Part shown: piece by piece, positions 33,707-42,222 of the stretch
How positions within the stretch are numbered: the first letter of the stretch is position 1
How the letters are laid out: every line of letters begins with the position of its first letter
DNA from: Tsukamurella pulmonis
Lineage (GTDB): Bacteria; Actinomycetota; Actinomycetes; Mycobacteriales; Mycobacteriaceae
Reading direction: 5' to 3'
DNA length: 64,000 nt
NCBI RefSeq assembly: GCF_900103175.1
Contig: NZ_FNLF01000002.1
Span: 992,001-1,056,000, forward strand
The notes under the pieces: model-generated
What the model was told of the DNA's origin: nothing
What the model saw: the letters and a program-made list of their open reading frames with translations, nothing else
Databases searched by the model: none
Position numbers and translations under genes: made by a program

Positions 33707-35293
33707 TCACGCCGGCGCGCACTCCTCGGGCGCGGAGGCCGTCGAAGCGTCGACCGCAACGGCGTCGACCGAGGCGGGCGGCCGTCGCGGCGCGAAGAGG
33801 AAGGACGTGAGCGCCGCAACGGCGACGATGACGGCGACCACGGTCATGGAGGCGGACAGGCCGTCCATGAAGGCCGTCCGGACGGCGTCGGCGAGCTGGG
33901 CGCCGGCGGTCCCGAGCCGTTCGGCGACGGCCAGGCCGCCCGCGGCCGACTCGTGCGCGGTCTCCGCCGCCTCGGGCGGAAGCCCGGTGAGGTCGGGCAG
34001 GTTCGCCGTGTAGGTCGAGCTGTACACCGCACCCATGAGGGCGATACCGATGGCCGATCCGACCTCGCGCGTGGTGTCGTTCATGGCGGAGGCCACGCCC
34101 TGCTTCGCGATCGGCAGGGAGCCGACGATCGCGGTGGTCCCGGTCGAACTGGCAAGTCCGATGCCGACGCCCGCGATCATCAGGCCGCACAGGAACGGGA
34201 GGTAGCCCGAGCCGGCGTCCATCCGGGAGACGGTGACGAATCCCGCGGCCAGGAGCACCAGGGCCAGGCCCATCGTCACGTTCATCCCGAGACGGTCGAC
34301 GACCCTGGGGGTGGCGAGCGAGACGGGAACGACGACGGCCGCGACGGGGATCAGCGCCACGGCGCTGTGGAGCGGGCTGTATCCGAGGATGAGCTGGAGG
34401 TACTGCAGGCCGACGAAGAGGAAGCCGAACAGCGCCATGAACTGCACCACGACCACCACGCCGCCGGCCCGGAAGCCGGAGATCCGGAACAGGCGCGGGT
34501 CGAGCAGGGGGTGTTCGGTGCGCGTCCCCGCGATCGCGTAGCCCGCGAAGGCGACGACACAGACGGCGAGCGAGGCGAGGACGATCGGTTCGGTCCAGCT
34601 CGTCTCGTTGCCCTCGATGATCGCGAAGACGAGCGTTCCGATGCCCACCGTGGTGAAGAGGGCGCCCAGCAGATCGGGACGGTGCGTCTCCTCCTCGCGG
34701 GTGTTCCGGGCCAGCAGGAGCGCGGCGATCCCCGCGGCCACGGCCATCGCCGCGCTGACGTAGAAGATCGAGCGCCACGACCACACCTCGAGCATCGCGC
34801 CGGCGCCGACGAGGCCGAGGATCGCTCCTGCCGAGGCGAAGCCGGACCACACCGCGACGCCGCGGGGCCGCTGCTCCTCGGGGAAGGTCGCGGTGATGGT
34901 CGACAGGGTGCCGGGCATGATCATCGCCGCGCCCAACCCCATCACGATCCGCCACGCGATCAGCTGGTCGGCGGAGTCCGACAGCCCGGCGAACAGAGCG
35001 CCGACCGCGAAGACGGCGGTGCCGACGACGAGGACGTTGCGCCGGCCGAGCCGGTCGCCGAGCGCGCCGAGCGGCAGCACGAGAGCGGCGAGCGCCACGG
35101 TGTACGCGTCGGCGATCCAGGTCAGTTGCGCGTTGTCGGCACCCAGCGTGACCGCGAGCTCGGGCATCGCCAGATTGATCGCGGACACGGACGCCACGAC
35201 GAGGACCAGCGCCAGGCACATGGAGAACAGGACGCCGGCGGTCCCGGTGCGATCGCCGGGCTGTGCGCCGGCGATGGGGGGATGAGTGGTCAC
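33707..35293 (-). CDS. MFS drug:H+ antiporter, DHA2 family
   Basis: The product has 528 residues and 14 predicted helices. Motif A is LGDRLGRRNVLVVG, and motif C is SGFASAGAILGLVGAG. The GTG at 35293 has GGAGG upstream and gives a short hydrophilic start; the in-frame TTG at 35314 has none. Unlike the transporter at 2.9 kb it ends after the last helix with a short Ala-rich tail. It is divergent from a TetR gene that probably represses it. Confidence 0.88.
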   Translation of the reverse strand: MTTHPPIAGAQPGDRTGTAGVLFSMCLALVLVVASVSAINLAMPELAVTLGADNAQLTWIADAYTVALAALVLPLGALGDRLGRRNVLVVGTAVFAVGALFAGLSDSADQLIAWRIVMGLGAAMIMPGTLSTITATFPEEQRPRGVAVWSGFASAGAILGLVGAGAMLEVWSWRSIFYVSAAMAVAAGIAALLLARNTREEETHRPDLLGALFTTVGIGTLVFAIIEGNETSWTEPIVLASLAVCVVAFAGYAIAGTRTEHPLLDPRLFRISGFRAGGVVVVVQFMALFGFLFVGLQYLQLILGYSPLHSAVALIPVAAVVVPVSLATPRVVDRLGMNVTMGLALVLLAAGFVTVSRMDAGSGYLPFLCGLMIAGVGIGLASSTGTTAIVGSLPIAKQGVASAMNDTTREVGSAIGIALMGAVYSSTYTANLPDLTGLPPEAAETAHESAAGGLAVAERLGTAGAQLADAVRTAFMDGLSASMTVVAVIVAVAALTSFLFAPRRPPASVDAVAVDASTASAPEECAPA

Positions 35294-35320
35294 GGGTGTG
35301 CCTCCGACATTCAATGATGA

Positions 35321-35335
35321 TCAGTTCATAACTGA
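35321..35335. promoter_or_regulatory. Inverted repeat between divergent MFS and TetR genes
   Basis: TCAGTT-CAT-AACTGA is a perfect dyad 27 bp upstream of the MFS start at 35293, on the side expected for repressor control of the MFS promoter. Confidence 0.45.
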
Positions 35336-35392
35336 CGAAATCTTCACACAAGGACCGACGGGTGTGCAAGACTTGTGACGGACAACGTCAGA

Positions 35393-35410
35393 AGTGATGT
35401 CTTCATCACT
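35393..35410. promoter_or_regulatory. Second inverted repeat, next to the TetR start
   Basis: AGTGATG-TCTT-CATCACT is a perfect 7-bp dyad 22 bp before the TetR ATG at 35433. It could be an autoregulatory operator or an mRNA hairpin. Its sequence differs from the dyad at 35321-35335, so both may not bind the same protein. Confidence 0.4.
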
Positions 35411-35432
35411 GCGCTCGGATGAAGGAGGATCG

Positions 35433-36083
35433 ATGGCCGGCACGGGCTCGGCGGCGCCGACCAGTCGCCTCGAACAGCGGAAGGTGCGCACGCGCGCGGC
35501 GCTGATCGGGGCGGGGCAGCGACTCCTCGCCGAGGGGCGGACCGACGTCGCGGTGTCGGCCATCACCGACCTCGCGGACGTGGGTCTGGGGTCGTTCTAC
35601 AACCACTTCGCCACCAAGGACGAGCTCTTCGCCGCGGCGAGCGAGACCGCGGCGCGGGAGATCGTGGCGGGACTCGGCGAGCTCACCGGGGAGGTCACCG
35701 ATCCGGTCGAACGCTACGCGGCGTGTCTGCGTCTGGTCGGCCGGATGCACCGCCGGCTGCCGCAACTGAGCGGCATCCTGCTCCGCTCGGGCGCCCCGAT
35801 GCTCAGCGTCCGGGGAGAACTCATGCAGTTCCCCCGCCGCGACCTGCTCGATGCGATCGAGCGGGGCCGCTTCACGGTGGCCGACCCCGACCTGGCGCTC
35901 GCCGCGACGGCGGGGGCGATGCTCATGCTCGGGCAGCTCCTCGTCGACGATCCCGACCGCGACGATGCGGCCGCCGCCGACGCGATGACCCGCACCCTGT
36001 TGGTCGGCTTCGGCGTCGACGCCGCCGAGGCGGAGCGGATCTGCGCGCTGCCCCTGCCGGATGGGCCCGACGCGGCGTCGTGA
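35433..36083 (+). CDS. TetR-family regulator
   Basis: The product has 216 residues from ATG 35433, which follows GAAGGAGG; an upstream in-frame ATG at 35394 lacks a comparable site. LEQRKVRTRAALIGAGQRLL, then ITDLADVGLGSFYNHFATKD, make the DNA-binding domain. It is divergent from the MFS antiporter. The ligand is unknown. Confidence 0.87.
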   Translation: MAGTGSAAPTSRLEQRKVRTRAALIGAGQRLLAEGRTDVAVSAITDLADVGLGSFYNHFATKDELFAAASETAAREIVAGLGELTGEVTDPVERYAACLRLVGRMHRRLPQLSGILLRSGAPMLSVRGELMQFPRRDLLDAIERGRFTVADPDLALAATAGAMLMLGQLLVDDPDRDDAAAADAMTRTLLVGFGVDAAEAERICALPLPDGPDAAS

Positions 36084-36107
36084 CGCCGCCGGAGCCGGTG
36101 AGCGCCG

Positions 36108-36776
36108 TCAGCCGGCCATGCCGGTCTCCCGCAGGGTCAGGTTGATCCGGCCCGCGTCGAGGCCGCAGCCCGGCGGCGCCGTGCCGGGATGGATCGCGGT
36201 GACGCCGTGGAAGGCGAGCCGGGACGGGCCGCCGAAGACCACGAGGTCGCCGGACTCCAGCGTGACATCGGTGTACGGGCGGTTGCGGTCGTCCGTGTTG
36301 CCCAGCCGGAAGGTGCAGCTGTCGCCGATCGACAGCGAGACGACGGGAGCGCGGGAGACCTCGTCCTTGTCCTGGTGCATGCCCATGCGCGCGTGCTCGT
36401 CGTAGAAGTTCACGAGCGCCGTGTCGGGCGTGTACCGCTCCACCTCGCCGGCGTCGTGCCCGGTATCGGCCAGCGCCCGCCGGCCGGCCCGCACCAGCCA
36501 GTCCGGGAACGGCAGCACCCGTGCGCCGTTCACGTCGGTGGCGTCCCGGGTGTACCGGTACGGCTGCCAGTGCCAGCCCAGGCACACGGTGCGCACCGAC
36601 ATCGGGTGGCCGCGCACCGTGGCGGCGCGGATCGGCACGGGGCCCGCCGCCCACTCCCGGAACCGGTCGGCGATCCACGCCTGGCGATCGAGGTCGAGCC
36701 AGCCGCGGATCAGCGAGGCCCCGGGCGCGAGCGCCACCGGCGTCCGATCGGGTGGGAACAGCATCGGGGAATCCAT
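36108..36776 (-). CDS. alkB: AlkB-type alpha-ketoglutarate-dependent DNA dioxygenase
   Basis: The product has 222 residues. Iron is held by H134 and D136 (MGMHQDKDE) and H190 (LAFHGV). 2-Oxoglutarate is bound by R210-R216 in RINLTLR, the AlkB RxNxTxR motif. The enzyme oxidatively removes methyl groups from 1-methyladenine and 3-methylcytosine. The ATG begins one base after the stop of the preceding 2OG-oxygenase gene, in the same operon as the methyltransferase and sigma factor. Confidence 0.93.
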   Translation of the reverse strand: MDSPMLFPPDRTPVALAPGASLIRGWLDLDRQAWIADRFREWAAGPVPIRAATVRGHPMSVRTVCLGWHWQPYRYTRDATDVNGARVLPFPDWLVRAGRRALADTGHDAGEVERYTPDTALVNFYDEHARMGMHQDKDEVSRAPVVSLSIGDSCTFRLGNTDDRNRPYTDVTLESGDLVVFGGPSRLAFHGVTAIHPGTAPPGCGLDAGRINLTLRETGMAG

Positions 36777-36777
36777 G

Positions 36778-37473
36778 TCACGCCGCGTCGTGGAAGACGA
36801 GGGCGAGCGTGTGCCGTTCGCCGGAGCGGACCGTCGAGACGCCGTGCCGCACCGGCGCCGCCGACCAGCCGCGCGCGGAGCGGACCGGGCGGTCGCGGGT
36901 GGTGAAGACGAAGCCGTGCCCGCGCGGCAGGGTGAACGACGTGCCGCGGGACTGCGCGCGGGGCCGTTGCTCGAGCAGGAGGAACTCGCCGCCCTCGTGA
37001 TCCACGCCGGGATCGTTGAGCGCGATCACCACCTGCAGGGGGAAGACCCACTCGCCGTAGAGGTCCCGGTGCAGCGCGTTCCAGTCGCCGGCGCGGTACT
37101 TGAGCAGGATCGCCGTCGACCTCCGCTGGCCCGCGTCGTGGCACATCGCGAGCCACTCGTCGAGGTCGTCGGGCCACGGCGCCTCCCGGCCCAGCCGACC
37201 CCACCAGTCGCGCGCGATGGGCAGTAGGTGCGGGTACAGCGCGTGCTTGAGCTCGTCGATCGGCTCCGGGTAGGGGCGCTCGAAGTACCGGTACTCGCCC
37301 GCGCCGAACCGGTACCGCTCCATGTCGATGGTGCTGCGGAACAGCTCGTCCCGCGGGTACAGCCCGCGCAGCTCCGTCGTGCGCTCGTCGGACAGCAGGC
37401 GCGGCAGCAGCGCCCCGCCGACCGAGTCCAGCTCGGCGGCGATCGCATTCCAGTCGGCGGCGATCGCGGTCAT
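36778..37473 (-). CDS. 2OG-Fe(II) oxygenase
   Basis: The product has 231 residues. The double-stranded beta-helix iron site is seen as LHRDLYGEWVFPLQVVIALN (HxD) and a distal histidine in PVRHGVSTVRSGERHTLALVF. It is not AlkB and lacks RxNxTxR. Its substrate is unknown. The ATG overlaps the ogt stop by four bases. Location between ogt and alkB suggests a role in alkylation repair or in modifying a damage-response target (inference). Confidence 0.85.
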   Translation of the reverse strand: MTAIAADWNAIAAELDSVGGALLPRLLSDERTTELRGLYPRDELFRSTIDMERYRFGAGEYRYFERPYPEPIDELKHALYPHLLPIARDWWGRLGREAPWPDDLDEWLAMCHDAGQRRSTAILLKYRAGDWNALHRDLYGEWVFPLQVVIALNDPGVDHEGGEFLLLEQRPRAQSRGTSFTLPRGHGFVFTTRDRPVRSARGWSAAPVRHGVSTVRSGERHTLALVFHDAA

Positions 37474-38075
37474 GCCGCCGACTCCAGCTCCAGCAGAGCT
37501 GCTTTCGCCTCGACGCCGCCGACGTACTGCCCGATCCCGCCGTCGGACTTCACCACGCGGTGGCAGGGAACCACGACGGGCAGCGGGTTCGTCGCGCAGG
37601 CGGTGCCGACGGCGCGGACCGCCGCCGGGCTGCCGACCAGCTCCGCCACCTGCTTGTAGCTCAGCGTGGTGCCGTAGCCGATGTCGGGCAGCCGGCTCTG
37701 CACCAGTTGCCGGAAGCCGTGTGAGAGAGCGTGATCGAGCGGCAGGTCGAACGCGGTGCGCGTCCCGGCGAAGTACTCGTCCAGCTCGCGCGACGCACGG
37801 TCGAGCCGCTGTGGGGCGCGGAGGATCCGCGGGCTCACCTTGTGCGCCAACGCCTCCAGTACGGCGTCGTGATCCTCGCGGGCGTACGCCACACGGAGTA
37901 GGCCGCGCTCGGTCGCGGCCAACAGCAGCGGACCGACGGGGGAGTCGACCGTGGTGAACGCGACGTCGAGCAGGTCCTGCGCCGCCGCCCGCGTCGCCAG
38001 CCCGGCTCGCAGGCGGGCGAGGGCGTCGCCGTCGGTGTCGGCCGTGGCGGCCAGGAGATCGGTGATGTCGTTCAT
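37470..38075 (-). CDS. ogt: Methylated-DNA-protein-cysteine methyltransferase
   Basis: The 201-residue suicide repair protein for O6-methylguanine has C171 in VVVPCHRVV as methyl acceptor. LSYKQVAELVGSPAAVRAVG is the DNA-binding helix-turn-helix with the arginine finger. The N-terminus has about 38 extra residues before the usual start of the family. The gene overlaps the sigma factor stop by four bases (ATGA) and the oxygenase start by four bases, so stoichiometry with the sigma factor is probably fixed. Confidence 0.93.
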   Translation of the reverse strand: MNDITDLLAATADTDGDALARLRAGLATRAAAQDLLDVAFTTVDSPVGPLLLAATERGLLRVAYAREDHDAVLEALAHKVSPRILRAPQRLDRASRELDEYFAGTRTAFDLPLDHALSHGFRQLVQSRLPDIGYGTTLSYKQVAELVGSPAAVRAVGTACATNPLPVVVPCHRVVKSDGGIGQYVGGVEAKAALLELESAA

Positions 38076-38542
38076 GCGAGGTCCTCCCTCGTGGTTCTCG
38101 TGCGCAGTGTCTTGAGGCCGTCGGCGGCGGCGCGGCGCGCGGCTTCGACGGTGCCGCCGAGGATCTCGGCGATCTCGGCGTAGGGCAGGTCCGCCGCGTA
38201 GCGGTACGCGAGCGCCTGCCGCTGCTTGTCCGGCAGGGCGGCGACGGCGAGCCAGAGGTCACCGTCGGGCAGGGCGGAGGCGACGGGACGCTCCGGCACC
38301 GCGTCGACGGGCACGGCCCGGCGCTGCGCCGCCCGCACCTGGTCGATGGCCCTCCGGTGCGCGATCGTCACCAGCCAGGCCTCCACGTTCGCCGACTCCG
38401 GCAGCTCCGGGTAGGCGCGCAGCGCGGAGAGGAAGGTCTCCGACCACGCGTCCTCGGCGTCGTGCGGGCCCAGAATCGCGCGGCACACGCGCAGCACCGT
38501 CGCGCCGTGCTCGTCGACGATGCGCGCGAACGGCGCCTTCAC
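38072..38542 (-). CDS. ECF-type RNA polymerase sigma factor, small
   Basis: The product has 156 residues with sigma region 2 (ARIVDEHGATVLRVCRAILG, DAWSETFLSALRAYPELP, VEAWLVTIAHRRAIDQVRA) and region 4 (LPDKQRQALAYRYAADLPYA, EIAEILGGTVEAARRAAADG). It is shorter than most ECF factors and no anti-sigma gene is adjacent. It heads an operon with ogt, a 2OG oxygenase and alkB, all overlapping, so it may activate alkylation defence. The GTG start overlaps a 15-codon upstream ORF. Confidence 0.88.
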   Translation of the reverse strand: MKAPFARIVDEHGATVLRVCRAILGPHDAEDAWSETFLSALRAYPELPESANVEAWLVTIAHRRAIDQVRAAQRRAVPVDAVPERPVASALPDGDLWLAVAALPDKQRQALAYRYAADLPYAEIAEILGGTVEAARRAAADGLKTLRTRTTREDLA

Positions 38543-38586
38543 GCCGTCCCCGGACGCGCCCGCGCCGTACTCGATCCGATCATCAT
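38539..38586 (-). CDS. 15-residue leader ORF coupled to the sigma factor gene
   Basis: ATG 38586 to TGA 38539 encodes MMIGSSTARARPGTA. A good ribosome-binding site (ACGAGGAGAG) precedes it, whereas the sigma GTG has only a weak site. Its TGA overlaps the sigma GTG (GTGA), so sigma translation probably depends on re-initiation after this ORF. No direct evidence of translation is visible. Confidence 0.45.
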   Translation of the reverse strand: MMIGSSTARARPGTA

Positions 38587-38668
38587 GGTCTCTCCTCGTT
38601 CTCGATCCTGCCCTGTAGACGCTGCGGGCGGGCGGAACGTGAGATTCGATCTTCAGGAGAGGTGCGGG

Positions 38669-39712
38669 CTACCCGGTGTAGCCGGGGCGGGCGAGGAGTT
38701 CCCGCAGGCCGGCGTCGATGAAGGCCGTGTCGACGGGGTTGGCACCGCCGCCTGCGAAGTGGCCCCACACGCCCGGGATCACCCGCACGTCGCCGTGCTC
38801 GATGAACTGCGAGGCCCAGACCTCGTCCTCCGGCGGGAAGTAGAGGTCCTTCTCCGCCGGCATCGCCAGCAAGGGGCATTTGATGGACCGGAGCGCGGCC
38901 TCGTGGTCACCGTCGAACCCGGGGGTGTTCCCGACGTTCCCGGCGTGCCAGGTGCGGATCATCGCGATGAGGTTGTTCGGATCGCGGCCGTCGCGGAAGA
39001 ACTTCTCCCAGAAGCCGTAGAGGAAGTCGTCGAGCGAGGTGAAGCCCAGCTCGCGCCACGTCTCGTGCCAGTAGAAGGCCTGGGAGAAACCCCACCCGGC
39101 GTAGATCCGGGCGAACGCGCGCAGCCCCTTGATCGGCGGCCGGATGGGGTAGTAGTCGCCGTCGGCCCACGCGGCGTCCGCCTCCAGTGCCGTGCGCAGC
39201 GACTCCAGGAACACCTGGTTGTGCGGGGCGGTGCGGCTGGAGCCGCAGAACGGCGCCGCGCGCTGCACCATCTCCGGGTGGCTCACGGCCCACTGGTAGG
39301 TCTGCCCCGCGCCCATCGACCAGCCGGTGACCAGCGCGATCGTCGAGACGCCCCACTTCTCGGTGAGCAGCCGGTGCTGCGCCTGCACCTGGTCGTAGAA
39401 GGTGACCAGCGGGAACCGGGCGTGGTCGTACGGCGCCCCCGCGTTCGAGGGGGACGTCGACAGACCGTTGCCCAGCATGTTGGGAATGACGATGAAGTAC
39501 TCGTCCGGGTCCAGCGCCTTGTCGGTGCCGACGAGCCACTCGTTGTCGGTGTGCCAGCCCGAGTACCAGGTGGGGTACACGATCACGTTCGACTTCTCGG
39601 CGTTGAGCGTGCCGAAGGTCTTGTACGCGAGCCGGGCGCCGCGCAGGGTGTGGCCGGACTGCAGGGTGAGGTCGCCGAGGTCGAAGTACTCGGCGTCGGT
39701 GGGAGCGGGCAC
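38669..39712 (-). CDS. Alpha/beta hydrolase of the homoserine O-acetyltransferase (MetX)-like family
   Basis: The product has 347 residues. The nucleophile elbow is GWSMGAGQTYQW. The N-terminal LQSGHTLRGARLAYKTFGTL and the late AEKDLYFPPEDEV with a final GVWGHFAGGG supply the Asp and His of a Ser-His-Asp triad. Members of this subfamily are usually not true MetX, so the reaction is uncertain. The GTG start at 39712 is closely followed by the family fold. A terminator-like hairpin isolates it from the sseC-cysA2 operon upstream. Confidence 0.8.
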   Translation of the reverse strand: MPAPTDAEYFDLGDLTLQSGHTLRGARLAYKTFGTLNAEKSNVIVYPTWYSGWHTDNEWLVGTDKALDPDEYFIVIPNMLGNGLSTSPSNAGAPYDHARFPLVTFYDQVQAQHRLLTEKWGVSTIALVTGWSMGAGQTYQWAVSHPEMVQRAAPFCGSSRTAPHNQVFLESLRTALEADAAWADGDYYPIRPPIKGLRAFARIYAGWGFSQAFYWHETWRELGFTSLDDFLYGFWEKFFRDGRDPNNLIAMIRTWHAGNVGNTPGFDGDHEAALRSIKCPLLAMPAEKDLYFPPEDEVWASQFIEHGDVRVIPGVWGHFAGGGANPVDTAFIDAGLRELLARPGYTG

Positions 39713-39809
39713 TCGGACTCCTCGGGTAGCGGTTGCGCGACGTAATACCGTTCCGGTACTGATTGTCGACGCTACCCGTCCGATTTCCGCCGGGCAGCGG
39801 AAACGGAAA

Positions 39810-39840
39810 GGGCGCGCACCCGGTAGCCGGATGCGCGCCC
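39810..39840 (-). terminator. Terminator after sseC
   Basis: GGGCGCGCA pairs with TGCGCGCCC, and inside it CCGG pairs with CCGG around TAG. On the minus strand it is followed by CTTTCCGTTTCC. It closes the cysA2-sseC transcript. Confidence 0.7.
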
Positions 39841-39854
39841 CTCACCTGCGATGC

Positions 39855-40160
39855 CTACTTGGAGACGGTGATGTCCTGGTTGTAGACGCCGTTCGACTCG
39901 GGCGAGACCTGGATGTCGCCGTTGCCCACCGAGGACAGGGCGCGCAGCGTCCAGGTGCCCGGCGCCGCGAAGAAGCGGTAGTCGCCGGTGCCCGAGGCGA
40001 CGACCTCGGCGGTGAACTCGCCGGTGCCGTCGAGCAGGCGCACGAACGCGCCCGCGACGGGGTTACCGGCAGCGTCGAGGACGGAACCGGTCAGGACCGT
40101 CTCCTTCTCGACGTCGACACCTGCGGGCAGGACCTGGCCCTGCTTGGGAGCTCCACACAT
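39855..40160 (-). CDS. sseC: SseC-type DUF1416 protein
   Basis: The 101-residue protein starts MCGAPKQGQVLPAGVDVEKE, with a carboxypeptidase-regulatory-like fold (VLDAAGNPVAGAFVRLLDGT, GDYRFFAAPGTWTLRAL). DUF1416 is always paired with the CysA2/SseA-type sulfurtransferase in mycolate actinobacteria and may be its partner in sulfur transfer. The ATG lies 11 bases after the sulfurtransferase stop. Confidence 0.9.
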   Translation of the reverse strand: MCGAPKQGQVLPAGVDVEKETVLTGSVLDAAGNPVAGAFVRLLDGTGEFTAEVVASGTGDYRFFAAPGTWTLRALSSVGNGDIQVSPESNGVYNQDITVSK

Positions 40161-40171
40161 GATTGAAATCC

Positions 40172-40999
<828 letters not shown>

Positions 41000-41142
41000 G
41001 AGGATCCCTTTCGTTGATTCCATGACGTGCGGACGCGAAGGCGCGGACGCTACTTCGAGGGGTGCGCGGATCGCGCTGGGTGGGCGGAGATGGGTGCGTC
41101 GGCGAAGAAGCGGGAATGCACCCGGCCCGGGGGAGAACGGGA

Positions 41143-41226
41143 CTAGCCCAGACAGCGACAACCGGCCATACGGCACAGATCGACCGCCAGACGGCGGGTG
41201 AGCAGCAGCTCACAGCGGTTGCGCAT
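41143..41226 (-). CDS. Cysteine-rich leaderless uORF, likely attenuator of cysA2-sseC
   Basis: A 27-residue ORF starts MRNRCELLLT and ends CRMAGCRCLG, with cysteines at 5, 18, 23 and 25. A -10 TATTCT ends seven bases before the ATG, so the transcript should begin at or next to the start codon. Polycysteine leaderless ORFs upstream of cysA2 are described in mycobacteria as cysteine-responsive attenuators; this one has the same place and form. The 143-base gap to cysA2 would hold the attenuating structure. Confidence 0.75.
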   Translation of the reverse strand: MRNRCELLLTRRLAVDLCRMAGCRCLG

Positions 41227-41233
41227 GGCGCCC

Positions 41234-41262
41234 AGAATACCCAACCCGGGCGGGTGCGTCAC
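41234..41262 (-). promoter_or_regulatory. Promoter of the uORF-cysA2-sseC transcript
   Basis: Read on the minus strand, GTGACG (41262-41257) and TATTCT (41239-41234) are spaced by 17 bases. The start codon at 41226 lies at the expected +1. Confidence 0.65.
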
Positions 41263-41286
41263 GGGAGGGTCGTCAGCGGGGGATCG

Positions 41287-42114
41287 TCACGCGGCGGCGG
41301 GACCGGCGGGCCGGTAGAAGGCACCGGGGGTGACCGTGACGTCGTCGGCCTCGCCGAGCAGCACCACGTCGGCGTTCTCGGCCCGCGCCGCGGTGGGGGC
41401 GATCCCGAAGGGCAGATCCATCGCGGGCAGCGTGCGGCTGAACGCGGCGAGCACCGCCGCGTCCTCGCCCGGCGCCAGTTCCGCCTTCCGGTGCTCCTCG
41501 GGCCCGGTGTAGATCCCGGTGGCGCGCACCGCGATCGCGTCGCCCTCGGCGGCGAAGTCCGCCGCCACGGAGATCAGCACGGTGCGCTGCGGCTGCGTGG
41601 GTGTCGGCAGCGGCACGGTGCCCGTGAGCACGATGCCCTTCGCCGCCTTGACGTACCCGTCGGCCGGGCTGCCCGCGCCGGGGCGCTTCGGGGCCGGCGT
41701 GTGCACCTGCAGGTCGACGATGCCCATGTAGCGGCCCACCGTCTTCTGGTCCAGGCGCACGCGCGACTCGACGTGCCCCGCGGCGATCGGGGTGTCCGGC
41801 GTGAAACCCGGCAGGGGCCCGCCGGGGATGCGCACGTCCGCGAACTCGGCCTCGAGGCGCGCGCTCTTGCCGTGCACCTGCGCGGGCACCGCGATGGTCA
41901 GCTTGGAGTGGTGTCCGCCCGAGGTCAGGTAGGGGAACCCGCCGATGGTGACCTCGGGGTCGTCGGCCAGGCCCGCGGCGGCGCGCAGTTCCCGGGACAG
42001 GCGGTACTCGGCGGTCGCGGCGGACCCGAGTTCGGCCGCCAGCGCGACTGTGAGGAGTGTCGCAACGGCGATCAGAACCCGCCTGATCCACGCCCGTCCC
42101 TGCCCCTGCACCAC
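41287..42114 (-). CDS. lmeA: LmeA-type lipoglycan mannan elongation factor (DUF2993)
   Basis: The 275-residue protein has an N-terminal membrane anchor/signal (RRVLIAVATLLTVALAAELG). The DUF2993 body contains DDPEVTIGGFPYLTSGGHHS and EAEFADVRIPGG. It corresponds to Rv0817c (LmeA), a cell-envelope protein needed for lipomannan mannan-chain elongation in mycobacteria. Gene position next to the GlnR-like regulator supports this. Two adjacent GTG codons are possible starts. It is divergent from the regulator. Confidence 0.85.
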   Translation of the reverse strand: MVQGQGRAWIRRVLIAVATLLTVALAAELGSAATAEYRLSRELRAAAGLADDPEVTIGGFPYLTSGGHHSKLTIAVPAQVHGKSARLEAEFADVRIPGGPLPGFTPDTPIAAGHVESRVRLDQKTVGRYMGIVDLQVHTPAPKRPGAGSPADGYVKAAKGIVLTGTVPLPTPTQPQRTVLISVAADFAAEGDAIAVRATGIYTGPEEHRKAELAPGEDAAVLAAFSRTLPAMDLPFGIAPTAARAENADVVLLGEADDVTVTPGAFYRPAGPAAA

Positions 42115-42222
42115 GCTGTGTTCCTCCCGTTCACCTGGGCGCCATCACGCATGACGCCCTGACCACCGCTATTGTGACATTCGTTGTTTTCCATCCGGAC
42201 CGCCGCGCAGTGGGGAGGGCAT

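Noticed and set aside
38669-39712. Assignment as methionine-pathway MetX
   Set aside because: The fold matches, but this subfamily is usually distinct from true MetX and no methionine genes are adjacent.
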